This document shows, one piece after another, positions 16,989-25,246 of a stretch of 37,692 nt of DNA. The stretch's first letter is position 1. Every line of letters begins with the position of its first letter. Location of the stretch: NCBI GenBank assembly GCA_947479475.1, contig CANJZW010000043.1:1-37692 (forward strand), read 5' to 3'. The notes beneath the pieces are model-generated. The model was not told the DNA's origin. It made no database searches and saw only the letters and a program-made list of their open reading frames with translations. A program made the translations under genes and the position numbers. The stretch comes from Chthoniobacteraceae bacterium. GTDB lineage: Bacteria; Verrucomicrobiota; Verrucomicrobiia; Chthoniobacterales; Chthoniobacteraceae.

Positions 16989-17001
16989 GCTTTCATCCGA
17001 T
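16989..17001 (-). promoter_or_regulatory. 13-bp element upstream of the sigma gene
   Basis: Minus-strand ATCGGATGAAAGC, ending 15 bases before the sigma-factor ATG and identical to 10548-10560. The spacing to the start codon differs between the two copies (15 versus 33 intervening bases). Candidate ECF promoter portion or regulator site; not proven. Confidence 0.35.
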
Positions 17002-17253
17002 ATGTGCCGGGGCAGGTCCCGATCTCACAAAAATTTGCGTTTAGCATGTTTTTGCAAACCGTCCTCGCCGCTGCCGGGAGGCTACAAGCGTGACGATTAA
17101 ATCGCGGCAATTCATGCTTGCCAGGGTGACCGATGATTTTTTGACGGCAAGGGAGGTGAGGCCCGTCTTGATGTATCCGATGAGACTGTCGAAAGGCGCG
17201 GGCGCGCGTGGAGCCCTGTCTTCGGAGGGCGCGCGGGTGTTAGGTTGCCTCGC

Positions 17254-20200
17254 TTACCTTTTTAGATCCAGTGGTTTAGCTTTACCGCCACTGGTGCCGT
17301 GGTTCATCCCCTGTTTGCTTTTAACGAGGTTTTTTAGAGCGGCACCCTCGCTCACGAGATTCCCGGCTTGAACGTCTTCCTCTCGGAAACGGGCGAAGAG
17401 GATTTCCGCCGCGCCGGTACGGTCCCGGTCGTAGTGAACATAGATGTCGCCGTTCGGAGTCTGCGCAATATCAGGGTAGGAAACAGGGCTTCGTTCATCC
17501 AAGAGCAAGCTGCTGGGCCATGTTTTTCCATCGTCGGTCGAGAGAAAGGCAGTCAGATACGAGCGACCTTTTCCCCAATTCCAAGCTTCGGAGTTGTCTT
17601 TGGCTGGGGTGTTAAAAGACGCGCCGTGCTTGATGATAAGAAGGTTCCCGGACTGGAGACGGCGGAAGACGGCCTTGCTATTGACCTGCGGGAAAAAAGT
17701 CGTCTGCGCCTGCCACGTCTTTCCACCATCTGTGGAAAAGCTCTGGGCGATTTCCTTCATGCAGCGCGAGAGCATCCACAGCGTGCCGTCCTTCTTTTCA
17801 ACGATAGAATGTTCATTGAAGCAGCTGTCCTTGAAAATGTTTCCGCCCCGGTAGCGCCAGTGGCCGCCCTCATCATCAGACACAAAAACGTTCGAGCCGC
17901 GCACAGCGTCAAGTTCGTGGTAGCAATCGGCAAATGGCTTGTCGATGTGCCATCGCTCCCACAAGGACACCGGTAGGATCCATTCAGCGTTTTTGCGCAC
18001 GACAGGTTTATTTAACGACGCGCCGAAGCCTATGTATACAGGGTCAGTCCACACGGGATTAGCTGTGTCGGGATCGTCGCACCGGACGTACCAATTACTA
18101 CAACTGCCGTCGAACATCCCGACCGACTGGTGGAAGAAAAGCCAGAGTCGCCCCTTCGGATCGCACCAGAAGGAACCGAGACGCGTGCCCATCTTGAACC
18201 CGTGCGCCTGCGGATCGATGACAAACACGGGGTCTCGCCACGACTTGCCTTGATCATCACTGAAGCTCGCCATCAGGTAGGCATTCGGCCCGTCCTGCCC
18301 GCCCGCCCAGCAGGTCCAGAGCCGGCCCATGTGAGTGGACTCCATACTCGCCGCCATGGCAAAGGGCAGATACTTTTGACTGTAAGCCGGCATCGGGTCA
18401 AAGTTCAGCTTGGGCGTGACGTGGATGGAGTTCAGCAAGGCCTGCGTGACAGGGATCGGTGACTTCCGCTTGTCTAGTGCGCCCGTTTTGGTCAGAGGCG
18501 TCACGTGCACGCTTAAAGCGGTGAGCGTGACTCCTGTGGATGAAGTGAACGTGAAAACGTTGCCGCCCCGCTTCAACGCGGTTGTCAGAGCGGCGGAAGA
18601 GAGAGTCAGGGTGATGTCCGATTTGCCGCGTGTCAATTCGAGAGCAGCGAGCGGTTGTCCGTTTAAGGTGATTACGGGCGGTTCAAACTTCTCATCGGCT
18701 TTGAATACCATCTCAAGGCTTGTCTTCACGGCAGTCGCTGGATCATCGGCGATAACCAACTTCACGGTGGCGGATGAGCTGGGATTTAAGGTCAATAGCA
18801 TCAAATCTCCGAGGGAACTCCAGGGGCCGTTGAGCATGTCCATGTCGCAGAAGTATTCCTTTGGCAGCTCAGCTAGCTTCGCGCGGTCGCCAAACTGATC
18901 GAGCAGTGGCATCTCGTCGCGGAGGTAGAAGTTGAAGAAATACAATCCATCGGCGCCCTTCTCCCAGAGAGTAGCTGCGGCGGCGCGGAGGGTTCCGGGA
19001 GTACCATAACGACTGAAGCTCTTGCGCAATTTCATACGCTCCAGCGACCCATAGACCGGCGTTTGATAGCGATGCGCGAGGGTGACCCATTGTTCGAGGT
19101 CTAAGTCGGAGAACATGACGCCGTTCCCTGCGATTACGGCATCGAGAAGATTTTTCTCCAACCACGCTTCGACATCGAGACCCATGGCGCGTGCGAGTTC
19201 GGGTGAATCCGGCACGCGTGACACAAGGCGCAGTGGGCGACCGCGATTGTTAGCCGACACGTCGAGAATTTCCCGCACCTCGGTGACAAAAGCAGTGATG
19301 GTAGCGGTGTCCACTTCACCCCTTCGAAAAAGTTTGGGAGATCGGAGCCAGTCTAGCTCGATCCCATCCAGATCGTAGCGGCGGCAGGCTTCGCGCAATG
19401 TGTCGAGGTAAAGCTTTCGCACCTGCGGCTTCGAGTAATCCAACCGCAGGTCGCGATGCGAAGGGAAAACGGGCTTGGGGCTTGTGCCATTCAGCCAAGG
19501 GAGAAACTGGGTTTCCCATTCAGCGTCTGTCGGCGGGTCAATCCACAGGTCGCGGTGCGTGCGGCGGAAGTCATCCCAAAGGTGCGCCCAGTTGAAGATC
19601 TCCTGATGAGCGTCATTCATGCGCATCGAAAAGAAGAAGGTACGGCCATCGCGCTTCCAAAACTGAAGAATCGGCTGAAGCGGATCCTCCCCCAAAGCAG
19701 CTATGTGGTCGCGTTTTAGCTCCCAGATGGGCAGGCCAAAGTTGCCGCAGTATGCGAGGCCTTGCGTCTTTGTTTTTGCTAGAGGCCCGATGCGGGGCGC
19801 GAGTGCATCATCGAGCGAGTTGATGGTTGGGAGCTGCAGGTATTTGCCTACTAGCACCCAGAGACCGTTTGTATGATGCTCTGGGTAAGCCGGCCACTTG
19901 AGGTCATCGCTGTCGTTGTTGAACAGGAGGCCCGGCAGACCGCGACTTTCCAGATTCGAGGTTCGTGTAATGCCGCCCGTCACCGACAGACTGGTGATCG
20001 GAATCACGGCTAGTTCGTTTGCGGCATGGCTTTTGTGAGTGTAAGCGATGTAAAGGTTGCCATCGCGCTCCACCGCGTAGGGGTAACTGAAATCGGCCTT
20101 CGGATGGGATACGCCCGGCGTTCCATCGAAGATCGATCTGCGGACTAGGAAAACCCTGCTGAAGACCGACTCGCCCGGTTTGCTCACAGCAATGGTCAGG

Positions 20201-21765
20201 GGCGACCTCGATTCACCGGTGTCCGCCGTGGTGGTGCAGACGAGGTAGCGCTGGCCAGTGCTTAGGATGCCCGAATAGGGCTTGCTCGTCGCCATGGGAA
20301 GGTTCGAGGGTGCGCTGGGAGTCCAAGTGCGGCCGTTGTCCTCGCTCACGGATACCAGCGCAAGCGCCTTCTTTCCGTAGCGGGAAATGTTGAGGATACG
20401 TTTGTCTTCCACTAGGACGGTGGACTCGCCCCAGATTATTCCGACCCCTTGTGCGGGAGCGATCACCACCATCTCCCAGCGCGTGAAGTCGTCGCCCTTG
20501 CTGATGGCAACAGCAGGGAGGTCGCCCTTCACGGAGTATCCATTCGAGATTCTCGCTCCCGCCATAATCCAATTACCGTCGGCCATCTTCTGAGGCTCCT
20601 GCATCGGCCAGAAACCATCAGGGACAACCACCCCGTGCGGCTTCCAGGAATTCGTTGTCTCGTCCAGCTTGTAGGCGCGAGTGTGCGTGCGCTGGAAGCG
20701 GTCATAAAACGCACCCATAAACGCCCACAGATTACCGCCTTGCGACAGAAAAACGCCGTGACTGACTCCCAGGTTGCCCTCTCCCGGATCCATCACGACA
20801 GGTCGAGCCCAACTCATTCCTCCATCGCTGCTGACGCGGACGTGCGCTTCTTCGGTAGGGGGGTTTTCCTCGCCGGTATTGAAGCCGTACGAGGCGTAGA
20901 GTTTCCCCTTGTGCCATGCGAGGCCGACTCCGAGAGTCCACCTGCAGGAATCCTCATCGGGCCTCTGCTTTTTGATCACGTGAAAACTTGCACCCGCCAC
21001 CTGCGGCAGGTCGGCGGCCCTCGGCAGAGTCTGAGTAGCATCCCAAAGTGAGAGGCCGGCGGGGGCGACCTGCGCCGTAATAGCATGCGTATTTGGGACG
21101 GGTCGATAATTCGCGGCAATCTCGTCCCCAGTGAGTGCGCGCGCAATCACTGTGCATTCGTCTAGTGCTCCGTGAAAAGCTTGGCGCGAGCCTTCCGCAT
21201 CCCAGATGCCGCCAAGCGTGATTGGGGCATCTGTGGACGCAATGGGTCTTTTGAGTTTCACTTCGCCCGCATGTTTTCCGTTCAAAAAAAGGATCGCCTT
21301 GTCGGGGTCGACCACCAAAGTCGCCCAATGCCACCCACCGGCCTTTAGCGGTTCGTCGCATGAAATTGTGCTCCACCCATCCTGCTGCAAATACGCCCGC
21401 AATCTGCCGTTGGGCTCGATAGTGAGGCTCCACTGGCGCTCGTTGCGCGAGTAGCGGTTCTTGCCAGCGAGCACCTGCTGGGCGCCGGTGAGTTCATACG
21501 GATTGAACCACAATGAAACCGTGAACGCGCCGCTGCCCAGCTTTGCGCTGTCTTTAAGTTCAATCAACGATTCACCATCGAGTACCAAGCACCGGCCCGA
21601 GGCTCCCTCGGCAGGCTTCGCAGTGCCGCGAACCAACAACGTCTCCTCCACACGATCTAAAGGCCAGGTCTCGGCGATCACTGGGGTCGCGAGGCTCAGT
21701 AGAAAGAGCAAAGTGCGGTTCAGGAGTCCAAAATGGCTTTTGCGAGCAGGTGCTTGATTTGGCAT
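17254..21765 (-). CDS. Secreted LamG-sialidase-TIM barrel-sialidase multidomain protein
   Basis: 1503 residues from the Met at 21765; an open frame to 21954 exists, but only this start gives a signal peptide (about 1-31). LamG/concanavalin-like domain about 32-222. First BNR six-bladed propeller about 230-605 with Asp boxes SSDGGMSW (312-319) and SEDNGRTW (474-481). A glycoside-hydrolase-like (beta/alpha)8 barrel spans about 625-975 with DGIELDW at 800-806 as a candidate acidic site. A beta-sandwich linker spans about 990-1100. A second BNR propeller spans about 1110-1470 with Asp boxes at 1169-1176, 1296-1303, 1344-1351 and 1409-1416. Sialidase-like propellers cleave or bind sialic or other acidic sugars; the barrel may be a second hydrolase. 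No Shine-Dalgarno precedes the start; the leader instead contains CACCTCCT. It is divergent from the FCD-AraC regulator, its likely controller. Could be a fusion of once separate genes, as the domains are independent families. Confidence 0.85.
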   Translation of the reverse strand: MPNQAPARKSHFGLLNRTLLFLLSLATPVIAETWPLDRVEETLLVRGTAKPAEGASGRCLVLDGESLIELKDSAKLGSGAFTVSLWFNPYELTGAQQVLAGKNRYSRNERQWSLTIEPNGRLRAYLQQDGWSTISCDEPLKAGGWHWATLVVDPDKAILFLNGKHAGEVKLKRPIASTDAPITLGGIWDAEGSRQAFHGALDECTVIARALTGDEIAANYRPVPNTHAITAQVAPAGLSLWDATQTLPRAADLPQVAGASFHVIKKQRPDEDSCRWTLGVGLAWHKGKLYASYGFNTGEENPPTEEAHVRVSSDGGMSWARPVVMDPGEGNLGVSHGVFLSQGGNLWAFMGAFYDRFQRTHTRAYKLDETTNSWKPHGVVVPDGFWPMQEPQKMADGNWIMAGARISNGYSVKGDLPAVAISKGDDFTRWEMVVIAPAQGVGIIWGESTVLVEDKRILNISRYGKKALALVSVSEDNGRTWTPSAPSNLPMATSKPYSGILSTGQRYLVCTTTADTGESRSPLTIAVSKPGESVFSRVFLVRRSIFDGTPGVSHPKADFSYPYAVERDGNLYIAYTHKSHAANELAVIPITSLSVTGGITRTSNLESRGLPGLLFNNDSDDLKWPAYPEHHTNGLWVLVGKYLQLPTINSLDDALAPRIGPLAKTKTQGLAYCGNFGLPIWELKRDHIAALGEDPLQPILQFWKRDGRTFFFSMRMNDAHQEIFNWAHLWDDFRRTHRDLWIDPPTDAEWETQFLPWLNGTSPKPVFPSHRDLRLDYSKPQVRKLYLDTLREACRRYDLDGIELDWLRSPKLFRRGEVDTATITAFVTEVREILDVSANNRGRPLRLVSRVPDSPELARAMGLDVEAWLEKNLLDAVIAGNGVMFSDLDLEQWVTLAHRYQTPVYGSLERMKLRKSFSRYGTPGTLRAAAATLWEKGADGLYFFNFYLRDEMPLLDQFGDRAKLAELPKEYFCDMDMLNGPWSSLGDLMLLTLNPSSSATVKLVIADDPATAVKTSLEMVFKADEKFEPPVITLNGQPLAALELTRGKSDITLTLSSAALTTALKRGGNVFTFTSSTGVTLTALSVHVTPLTKTGALDKRKSPIPVTQALLNSIHVTPKLNFDPMPAYSQKYLPFAMAASMESTHMGRLWTCWAGGQDGPNAYLMASFSDDQGKSWRDPVFVIDPQAHGFKMGTRLGSFWCDPKGRLWLFFHQSVGMFDGSCSNWYVRCDDPDTANPVWTDPVYIGFGASLNKPVVRKNAEWILPVSLWERWHIDKPFADCYHELDAVRGSNVFVSDDEGGHWRYRGGNIFKDSCFNEHSIVEKKDGTLWMLSRCMKEIAQSFSTDGGKTWQAQTTFFPQVNSKAVFRRLQSGNLLIIKHGASFNTPAKDNSEAWNWGKGRSYLTAFLSTDDGKTWPSSLLLDERSPVSYPDIAQTPNGDIYVHYDRDRTGAAEILFARFREEDVQAGNLVSEGAALKNLVKSKQGMNHGTSGGKAKPLDLKR

Positions 21766-21768
21766 AAA
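21740..21768 (+). promoter_or_regulatory. Weak candidate promoter for the leader peptide and FCD-AraC gene
   Basis: TTGCGA (21740-21745) and CATAAA (21763-21768) are separated by 17 bases, each matching four of six consensus positions. It lies inside the first codons of the opposite gene and would start transcription only a few bases before the Shine-Dalgarno. Low-confidence guess. Confidence 0.2.
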
Positions 21769-21776
21769 GAAAAGCG

Positions 21777-21786
21777 AGGAGGTGAT
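21777..21786 (+). promoter_or_regulatory. Perfect Shine-Dalgarno of the leader ORF
   Basis: AGGAGGTGAT, complementary to the 16S rRNA 3-prime end, with eight bases between AGGAGG and the ATG at 21791. Very few other genes in this window have a recognisable Shine-Dalgarno, so this one stands out and fixes the start of the small ORF. Confidence 0.75.
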
Positions 21787-21790
21787 AGAA

Positions 21791-21889
21791 ATGGCTGCAC
21801 CTCTTGTTTTCAACCCGCATATACAGGGGAGCAAACATTTGACCTCTGTCACATACTCAAAAGCCCGATTCGGCATCATCACGCCATGA
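21791..21889 (+). CDS. 32-residue leader peptide overlapping the regulator start
   Basis: Small ORF, MAAPLVFNPHIQGSKHLT and on to GIITP, that starts eight bases after a perfect Shine-Dalgarno and ends with a TGA embedded in ATGA, whose ATG (21886) begins the FCD-AraC regulator. The regulator itself has no Shine-Dalgarno, so its translation would depend on ribosomes finishing the leader. No domain or signal peptide is visible; composition gives no clear function. It could be a regulatory leader that senses translation, or simply a coupling device. The start lies only 25 bases from the divergent ATG of the 1503-residue gene. I regard it as likely translated but its role as inference. Confidence 0.55.
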   Translation: MAAPLVFNPHIQGSKHLTSVTYSKARFGIITP

Positions 21890-22662
21890 CAAACGAAGGA
21901 ATCCGCCGCCTCTCTGAGTTTCGCTCCGTGCTGGAGGGCTTTGCGGCAAGCCACGCCGCAAGGAACGCAGCAGCCTCTCCTGAGACCCTCACGCGCATGC
22001 GGTTGAGTTTAAAGCGACTCGTCAAAGCCGTGCGCGCTCGGGACTACGTTGCATTTACCCGCGCCGACCTCGATTTGCACCAGATGATCGTCGGCCTCGC
22101 CAACATTCCGACGCTTGAAGCCGCGTGGCGAGTCGTGTGGGACGGCCTGCTTCCACTTCATAAACAGGGTTTTGACGATTACTTTCCCGACTCCGGCACG
22201 ATTGCCGAAGAGCATGACTACCTTGTCGAGACCATTGCTTTCGGTGATCCCGCCGCCGCCGAAGACGCAGCCCGCACCCACATTGAAGCTGTGTGGCTGC
22301 GCATCGCCGAGCAGTCGCGCTCTAACAGCGATGCCGAAAGCAGTCCCCTTAAACGTGCCAGTGTTCACATTGCATTTCGCCTGCACTGCCCCCTGACCCT
22401 GACCCACGTCGCAAAAAAGATCGCCTTCACCAGCCCAGGCAACCTTTCGCGCCTGTTCAGGCGCCACCACGGAATTAGCTTCCAAGGCTACTTACAAAAA
22501 CTTCGGATGGAAAAGGCCGCCGACCTCCTGCGCAGCACGCGACTTCCTGTGGCCCGCATCGCCAAGCGGGTCGGCTACAACGACGCCTCCCGCTTTAGCC
22601 AGCACTTTAGACGCCTGTTTAAGGCAGCCCCGATCGCATATCGGGTGGCCGGACAGCCCTAG
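21886..22662 (+). CDS. FCD ligand-binding domain fused to AraC DNA-binding domain regulator
   Basis: 258 residues. Residues about 8-142 are an all-helical FCD (FadR C-terminal) domain: LSEFRSVLEGFAASHAARNA, then DLDLH (Asp61 and His65), EEH (His110) and ARTHIE (His132), which match the metal-binding Asp-His-His-His set of FCD proteins. Residues about 160-255 are an AraC/XylS double helix-turn-helix (LTLTHVAKKIAFTSPGNLSR, then PVARIAKRVGYNDASRFSQH). The winged-helix GntR domain normally in front of FCD is absent; an in-frame extension to 21733 adds no such fold. The start at 21886 overlaps the leader stop. The gene is divergent from the 1503-residue double-sialidase gene. FCD domains sense small acids; NanR of E. 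coli is an FCD regulator that responds to sialic acid, so sensing a released sugar acid is a reasonable inference. Confidence 0.88.
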   Translation: MTNEGIRRLSEFRSVLEGFAASHAARNAAASPETLTRMRLSLKRLVKAVRARDYVAFTRADLDLHQMIVGLANIPTLEAAWRVVWDGLLPLHKQGFDDYFPDSGTIAEEHDYLVETIAFGDPAAAEDAARTHIEAVWLRIAEQSRSNSDAESSPLKRASVHIAFRLHCPLTLTHVAKKIAFTSPGNLSRLFRRHHGISFQGYLQKLRMEKAADLLRSTRLPVARIAKRVGYNDASRFSQHFRRLFKAAPIAYRVAGQP

Positions 22663-22965
22663 AAAGCGACGGAACCGTTAGGGTCGCCTGTTCAAATGGC
22701 CTTGCTCAAGCGTACTGGTATCGAGCCCTTTTTTTCATACTTACCGTCTGCTCGAAGGCAATGCTTTAGGACAAGGATTGAACTCATGTGTTTAACGTGA
22801 CCAAGGCTGCAACGCTAATCTCAAACGAGCCTGCCTCGACAATGATGTTATGGAGTCGCGTTACAAAAAAGATTTGGGATAAAAGCCTCACTCACTCAAT
22901 TTCGGAAGAGGGCAGCAGGGCAGCGAGAAATGCGGTCGTAGAACGAAAGAGCGATGGGTCAGGGA
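22663..22965. other. Convergent intergenic gap
   Basis: About 300 bases between the stop of the FCD-AraC gene and the end of the minus-strand ThuA gene. A weak inverted repeat, GCGAC (22666-22670) and GTCGC (22683-22687), follows the regulator stop but has no T-run, so no terminator is called. No gene is recognised. Confidence 0.4.
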
Positions 22966-23958
22966 TCAGTCTTTCAGTGGAATGCCACGCAGAATGAGCG
23001 GATCGAAGCGATAAGGCGACTCGGCCGCGGCCCAGGCAATGCCGCGCAGGAGGATCGCGCGGAAAAATGGGTCGTCAAACGTCCAGTCGAAGTGGCCCAG
23101 GGTCGAGGCCACAACGCGGCCTTTCCCGTGCTCGTGAGCCCAGATGACGGGTTCGGCGCTGACCTGATCGTTGACGAGTTCATCGGAGGTGGCGAGCGCG
23201 GTCACATTGCTGCGATTGCCTTGCAGGTTCCAAAAGCACTCGTCGTTGATGGTAAACGTATCCGGGAGTCCGTGCACGATCGGATGACGAGGCTCCGGGA
23301 GTTTCAGTGTGATACCCTTGTGCTTGTAGCGACTCTCCTTTCCCTTGGCGAGGCCGAGCAAGTCCGGCAGCGCTGGCGAAGCATTCCACAGCACAAAATG
23401 AGACAGCACCAGGCCGCCGCCACGGTTTAGGAACGACTCGATTTGCTGCTGATGCTTCGCGTCTGAAAGACAGTTCGGGTGTTGATACAGCACAATGACA
23501 TTTGCCGTGGCGAACTGATCCTCCGTGGGCCATTCTAAGGTGCTTAACGCTGTCACGAGGGGCGAGCCTGAGGAGATCAAGGCGCGGTCCGCCTCCACCT
23601 GGGGGCGATACATATTCGTCACCGCTTCATCACCCGGGCCAGCGCCACCAAGCAGCACTTGCCAGCGCTTCGGAAGCACGTCGTGCGAATGTGACCGGGG
23701 CGGATGATCCTTGGCACCGCCTGCGAAAAGAATCGTGAGCGGGCGAAGACTCTTGTCCGCTTGGGGCTTGGGTGCCTTGTCGAGAACGGCCGCAACCTGC
23801 GCGCGGCTGCGCAGTTCCGGTATCTCGACGCCATACGTGTTCTCGGTCTCGGCTTTGGCGTATTCCAACAAGCCAGCGGATGCGGCGAGTAGACCCGCAG
23901 AGCGATGGACAAAGGCGCGGCGGGTGATGGCAGTAGGGAGTAGGTGAGTGGGTTTCAT
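22966..23958 (-). CDS. ThuA-like protein, Tat-exported
   Basis: 330 residues with a twin-arginine leader (ITRRAFVHRSAGLLAA). The mature protein carries a ThuA/PF06283 type I glutamine-amidotransferase-like fold: LTILFAGGAKDHPPRSHSHD, VIVLYQHPNCLSDAKHQQQI, FLNRGGGLVLSHFVLW, and late HEHGKGRVVASTLGHFDWTF. ThuA proteins belong to trehalose/3-keto-sugar utilisation, which fits the adjacent DUF1080 genes. It is the last gene of the six-gene unit, 37 bases after the double-DUF1080 gene. Reaction on the local substrate is unknown. Its second paralogue is at 34575. Confidence 0.85.
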   Translation of the reverse strand: MKPTHLLPTAITRRAFVHRSAGLLAASAGLLEYAKAETENTYGVEIPELRSRAQVAAVLDKAPKPQADKSLRPLTILFAGGAKDHPPRSHSHDVLPKRWQVLLGGAGPGDEAVTNMYRPQVEADRALISSGSPLVTALSTLEWPTEDQFATANVIVLYQHPNCLSDAKHQQQIESFLNRGGGLVLSHFVLWNASPALPDLLGLAKGKESRYKHKGITLKLPEPRHPIVHGLPDTFTINDECFWNLQGNRSNVTALATSDELVNDQVSAEPVIWAHEHGKGRVVASTLGHFDWTFDDPFFRAILLRGIAWAAAESPYRFDPLILRGIPLKD

Positions 23959-23995
23959 GGGAGGCTTGCAGGCGGTTGCTAAGGTGATGGTTGCT

Positions 23996-25231
23996 CTACT
24001 TCTCCAGCGGTTTGAGGTAGATATTGCGGAACTGGATCGGGCTGCCCTCGCTTTGCAGGCAGATCGCGCCTCTGGACGGTTTCGCGCCGTTGCCTTTGTT
24101 CTGCAGCAAGCCGTTGACGGTCAGTTGGATCGAGTCCCCATTGCAGAAGATGTCGTAGCTGTTCCACTCGCCCGGGGGGTTCTCGTTCGACAACTCGTGT
24201 TTCTTGGCTCTTAGGTATGGTTTTACAACCGGGCCGAGCTGCTTGCCGTTGACGGTCAAGGACGAGAGGTTGATCAAATAGAAGTCACCTGCGTTCTCAT
24301 GCATGACTTGGGCCTCGATGGAGGTTGGCCAGAGGAGGTCGGGGCCTGTCTTGTGCAGCAGCACGCCGCTGTTGGTCGGCTTGCCGTCCCAGCGCCACTC
24401 GAGATGCAGTTGATAGTTCGCGTAGTCTTTGCTGGTGCGGAGGTAACCCTTGGGCTTGCCCTCACAGTGGATCACGCCGTCGCGGACTGACCACACCTTT
24501 GCGACGTTTGAATTGTCGTCTTTGCCCTTTCCTCCCTCGGGGCTGAAGGGGATCCAACCGTTGAGCGATTTGCCGTCGAACAACATCACCTTGGCAGCCG
24601 ACTCGATTGCCTGCCTGGCGGGAAGCTCTGTGATGACGAGGTCCTTGTAGCGCACGATGGAGGATGAATTCCCGTGGATCTGCAGGGCGATGATGCCGGC
24701 GGTAGCGATGGCGGGGTCGGTCTCGGTGTAGTCCACGGTCTGCACGCCATTGAGCCAGATCTGAATCCGGGAGCTTTCGGCGCGGATGCGGTAGTCGTTC
24801 CATTCGCAGACCGGCTTGCGCGCCTTTTCCAGCACTTCCTTCTCGGGCCGGAGCAGGACTTTGCCGCGACGCGCATTGTCGTAGAGCGCACCATCATAAC
24901 CCATGCCGAGGTCCGCCTGAAAGCCGGAGACTTCGTGCGACGGTGGCGCGAGCCGTTTCGAGCGGAACTGCACGCCGCCATTCACGAAGCCCTCGGTGCC
25001 TTCCAGTTTCCATTTTAGCGTCAGTTCAAAATCGCCGAACTCTTTTGTCGTCGCGAGATAGTCGTTGTGGGGTTGCTTCTTTTCGAGTGAACCCGAGGTA
25101 AATGCGCCGTCTTCGATGCGCCATTGCGTGGTGTCACCCTCCCACCCGCTGAAGGTCTTACCATCGGAGAGCGGTGTCTGCGCTGAAGCTGCAGAGGTGA
25201 TGAGAACAAGGGTGAGGAGGAGGTTTTTCAT
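23996..25231 (-). CDS. Secreted double DUF1080 (3-keto-disaccharide hydrolase family) protein
   Basis: 411 residues: signal peptide about 1-17 (MKNLLLTLVLITSAASAQ), then two DUF1080 domains in tandem. The first (about 20-205) begins LSDGKTFSGWEGD and has YLATTKEFGDFELTLKWKLE and GFVNGGVQFRSKR. The second (about 210-410) begins MLFDGKSLNGWIPF with NYQLHLEWRWDG, NSGVLLHKTG and PPGEWNSYDIFCNGDSIQLT. The first domain is nearly the same as the complete single-domain protein at 28822; the second resembles the plus-strand protein at 245. Two domains may act on two sites or form a catalytic-plus-binding pair. Start ATG at 25231 is preceded by four GTTGTTG heptamers instead of a Shine-Dalgarno. It follows the PQQ-dehydrogenase gene by 67 bases. 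Confidence 0.9.
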   Translation of the reverse strand: MKNLLLTLVLITSAASAQTPLSDGKTFSGWEGDTTQWRIEDGAFTSGSLEKKQPHNDYLATTKEFGDFELTLKWKLEGTEGFVNGGVQFRSKRLAPPSHEVSGFQADLGMGYDGALYDNARRGKVLLRPEKEVLEKARKPVCEWNDYRIRAESSRIQIWLNGVQTVDYTETDPAIATAGIIALQIHGNSSSIVRYKDLVITELPARQAIESAAKVMLFDGKSLNGWIPFSPEGGKGKDDNSNVAKVWSVRDGVIHCEGKPKGYLRTSKDYANYQLHLEWRWDGKPTNSGVLLHKTGPDLLWPTSIEAQVMHENAGDFYLINLSSLTVNGKQLGPVVKPYLRAKKHELSNENPPGEWNSYDIFCNGDSIQLTVNGLLQNKGNGAKPSRGAICLQSEGSPIQFRNIYLKPLEK

Positions 25232-25237
25232 GATTTT
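24619..25237 (-). repeat. Copy A of a 0.6 kb direct repeat (5-prime DUF1080 domain)
   Basis: Encodes signal peptide plus first DUF1080 domain of the protein at 23996 and aligns with copy B at 28839-29454 in the same orientation. Lengths are 619 and 616, explained by three in-frame codon indels. By eye about 25 of about 205 aligned residues differ. Suggests recent duplication or gene conversion. Confidence 0.8.
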
Positions 25238-25246
25238 GAGTTCTTA

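Noticed and set aside
22666..22687. GCGAC/GTCGC inverted repeat as terminator of the FCD-AraC gene
   Set aside because: Only five base pairs, a twelve-base loop and no T-run after it.
22788..22997. 69-codon plus-strand frame after the FCD-AraC gene
   Set aside because: GTG start without Shine-Dalgarno, overlaps the end of the ThuA gene, and has no recognisable feature.
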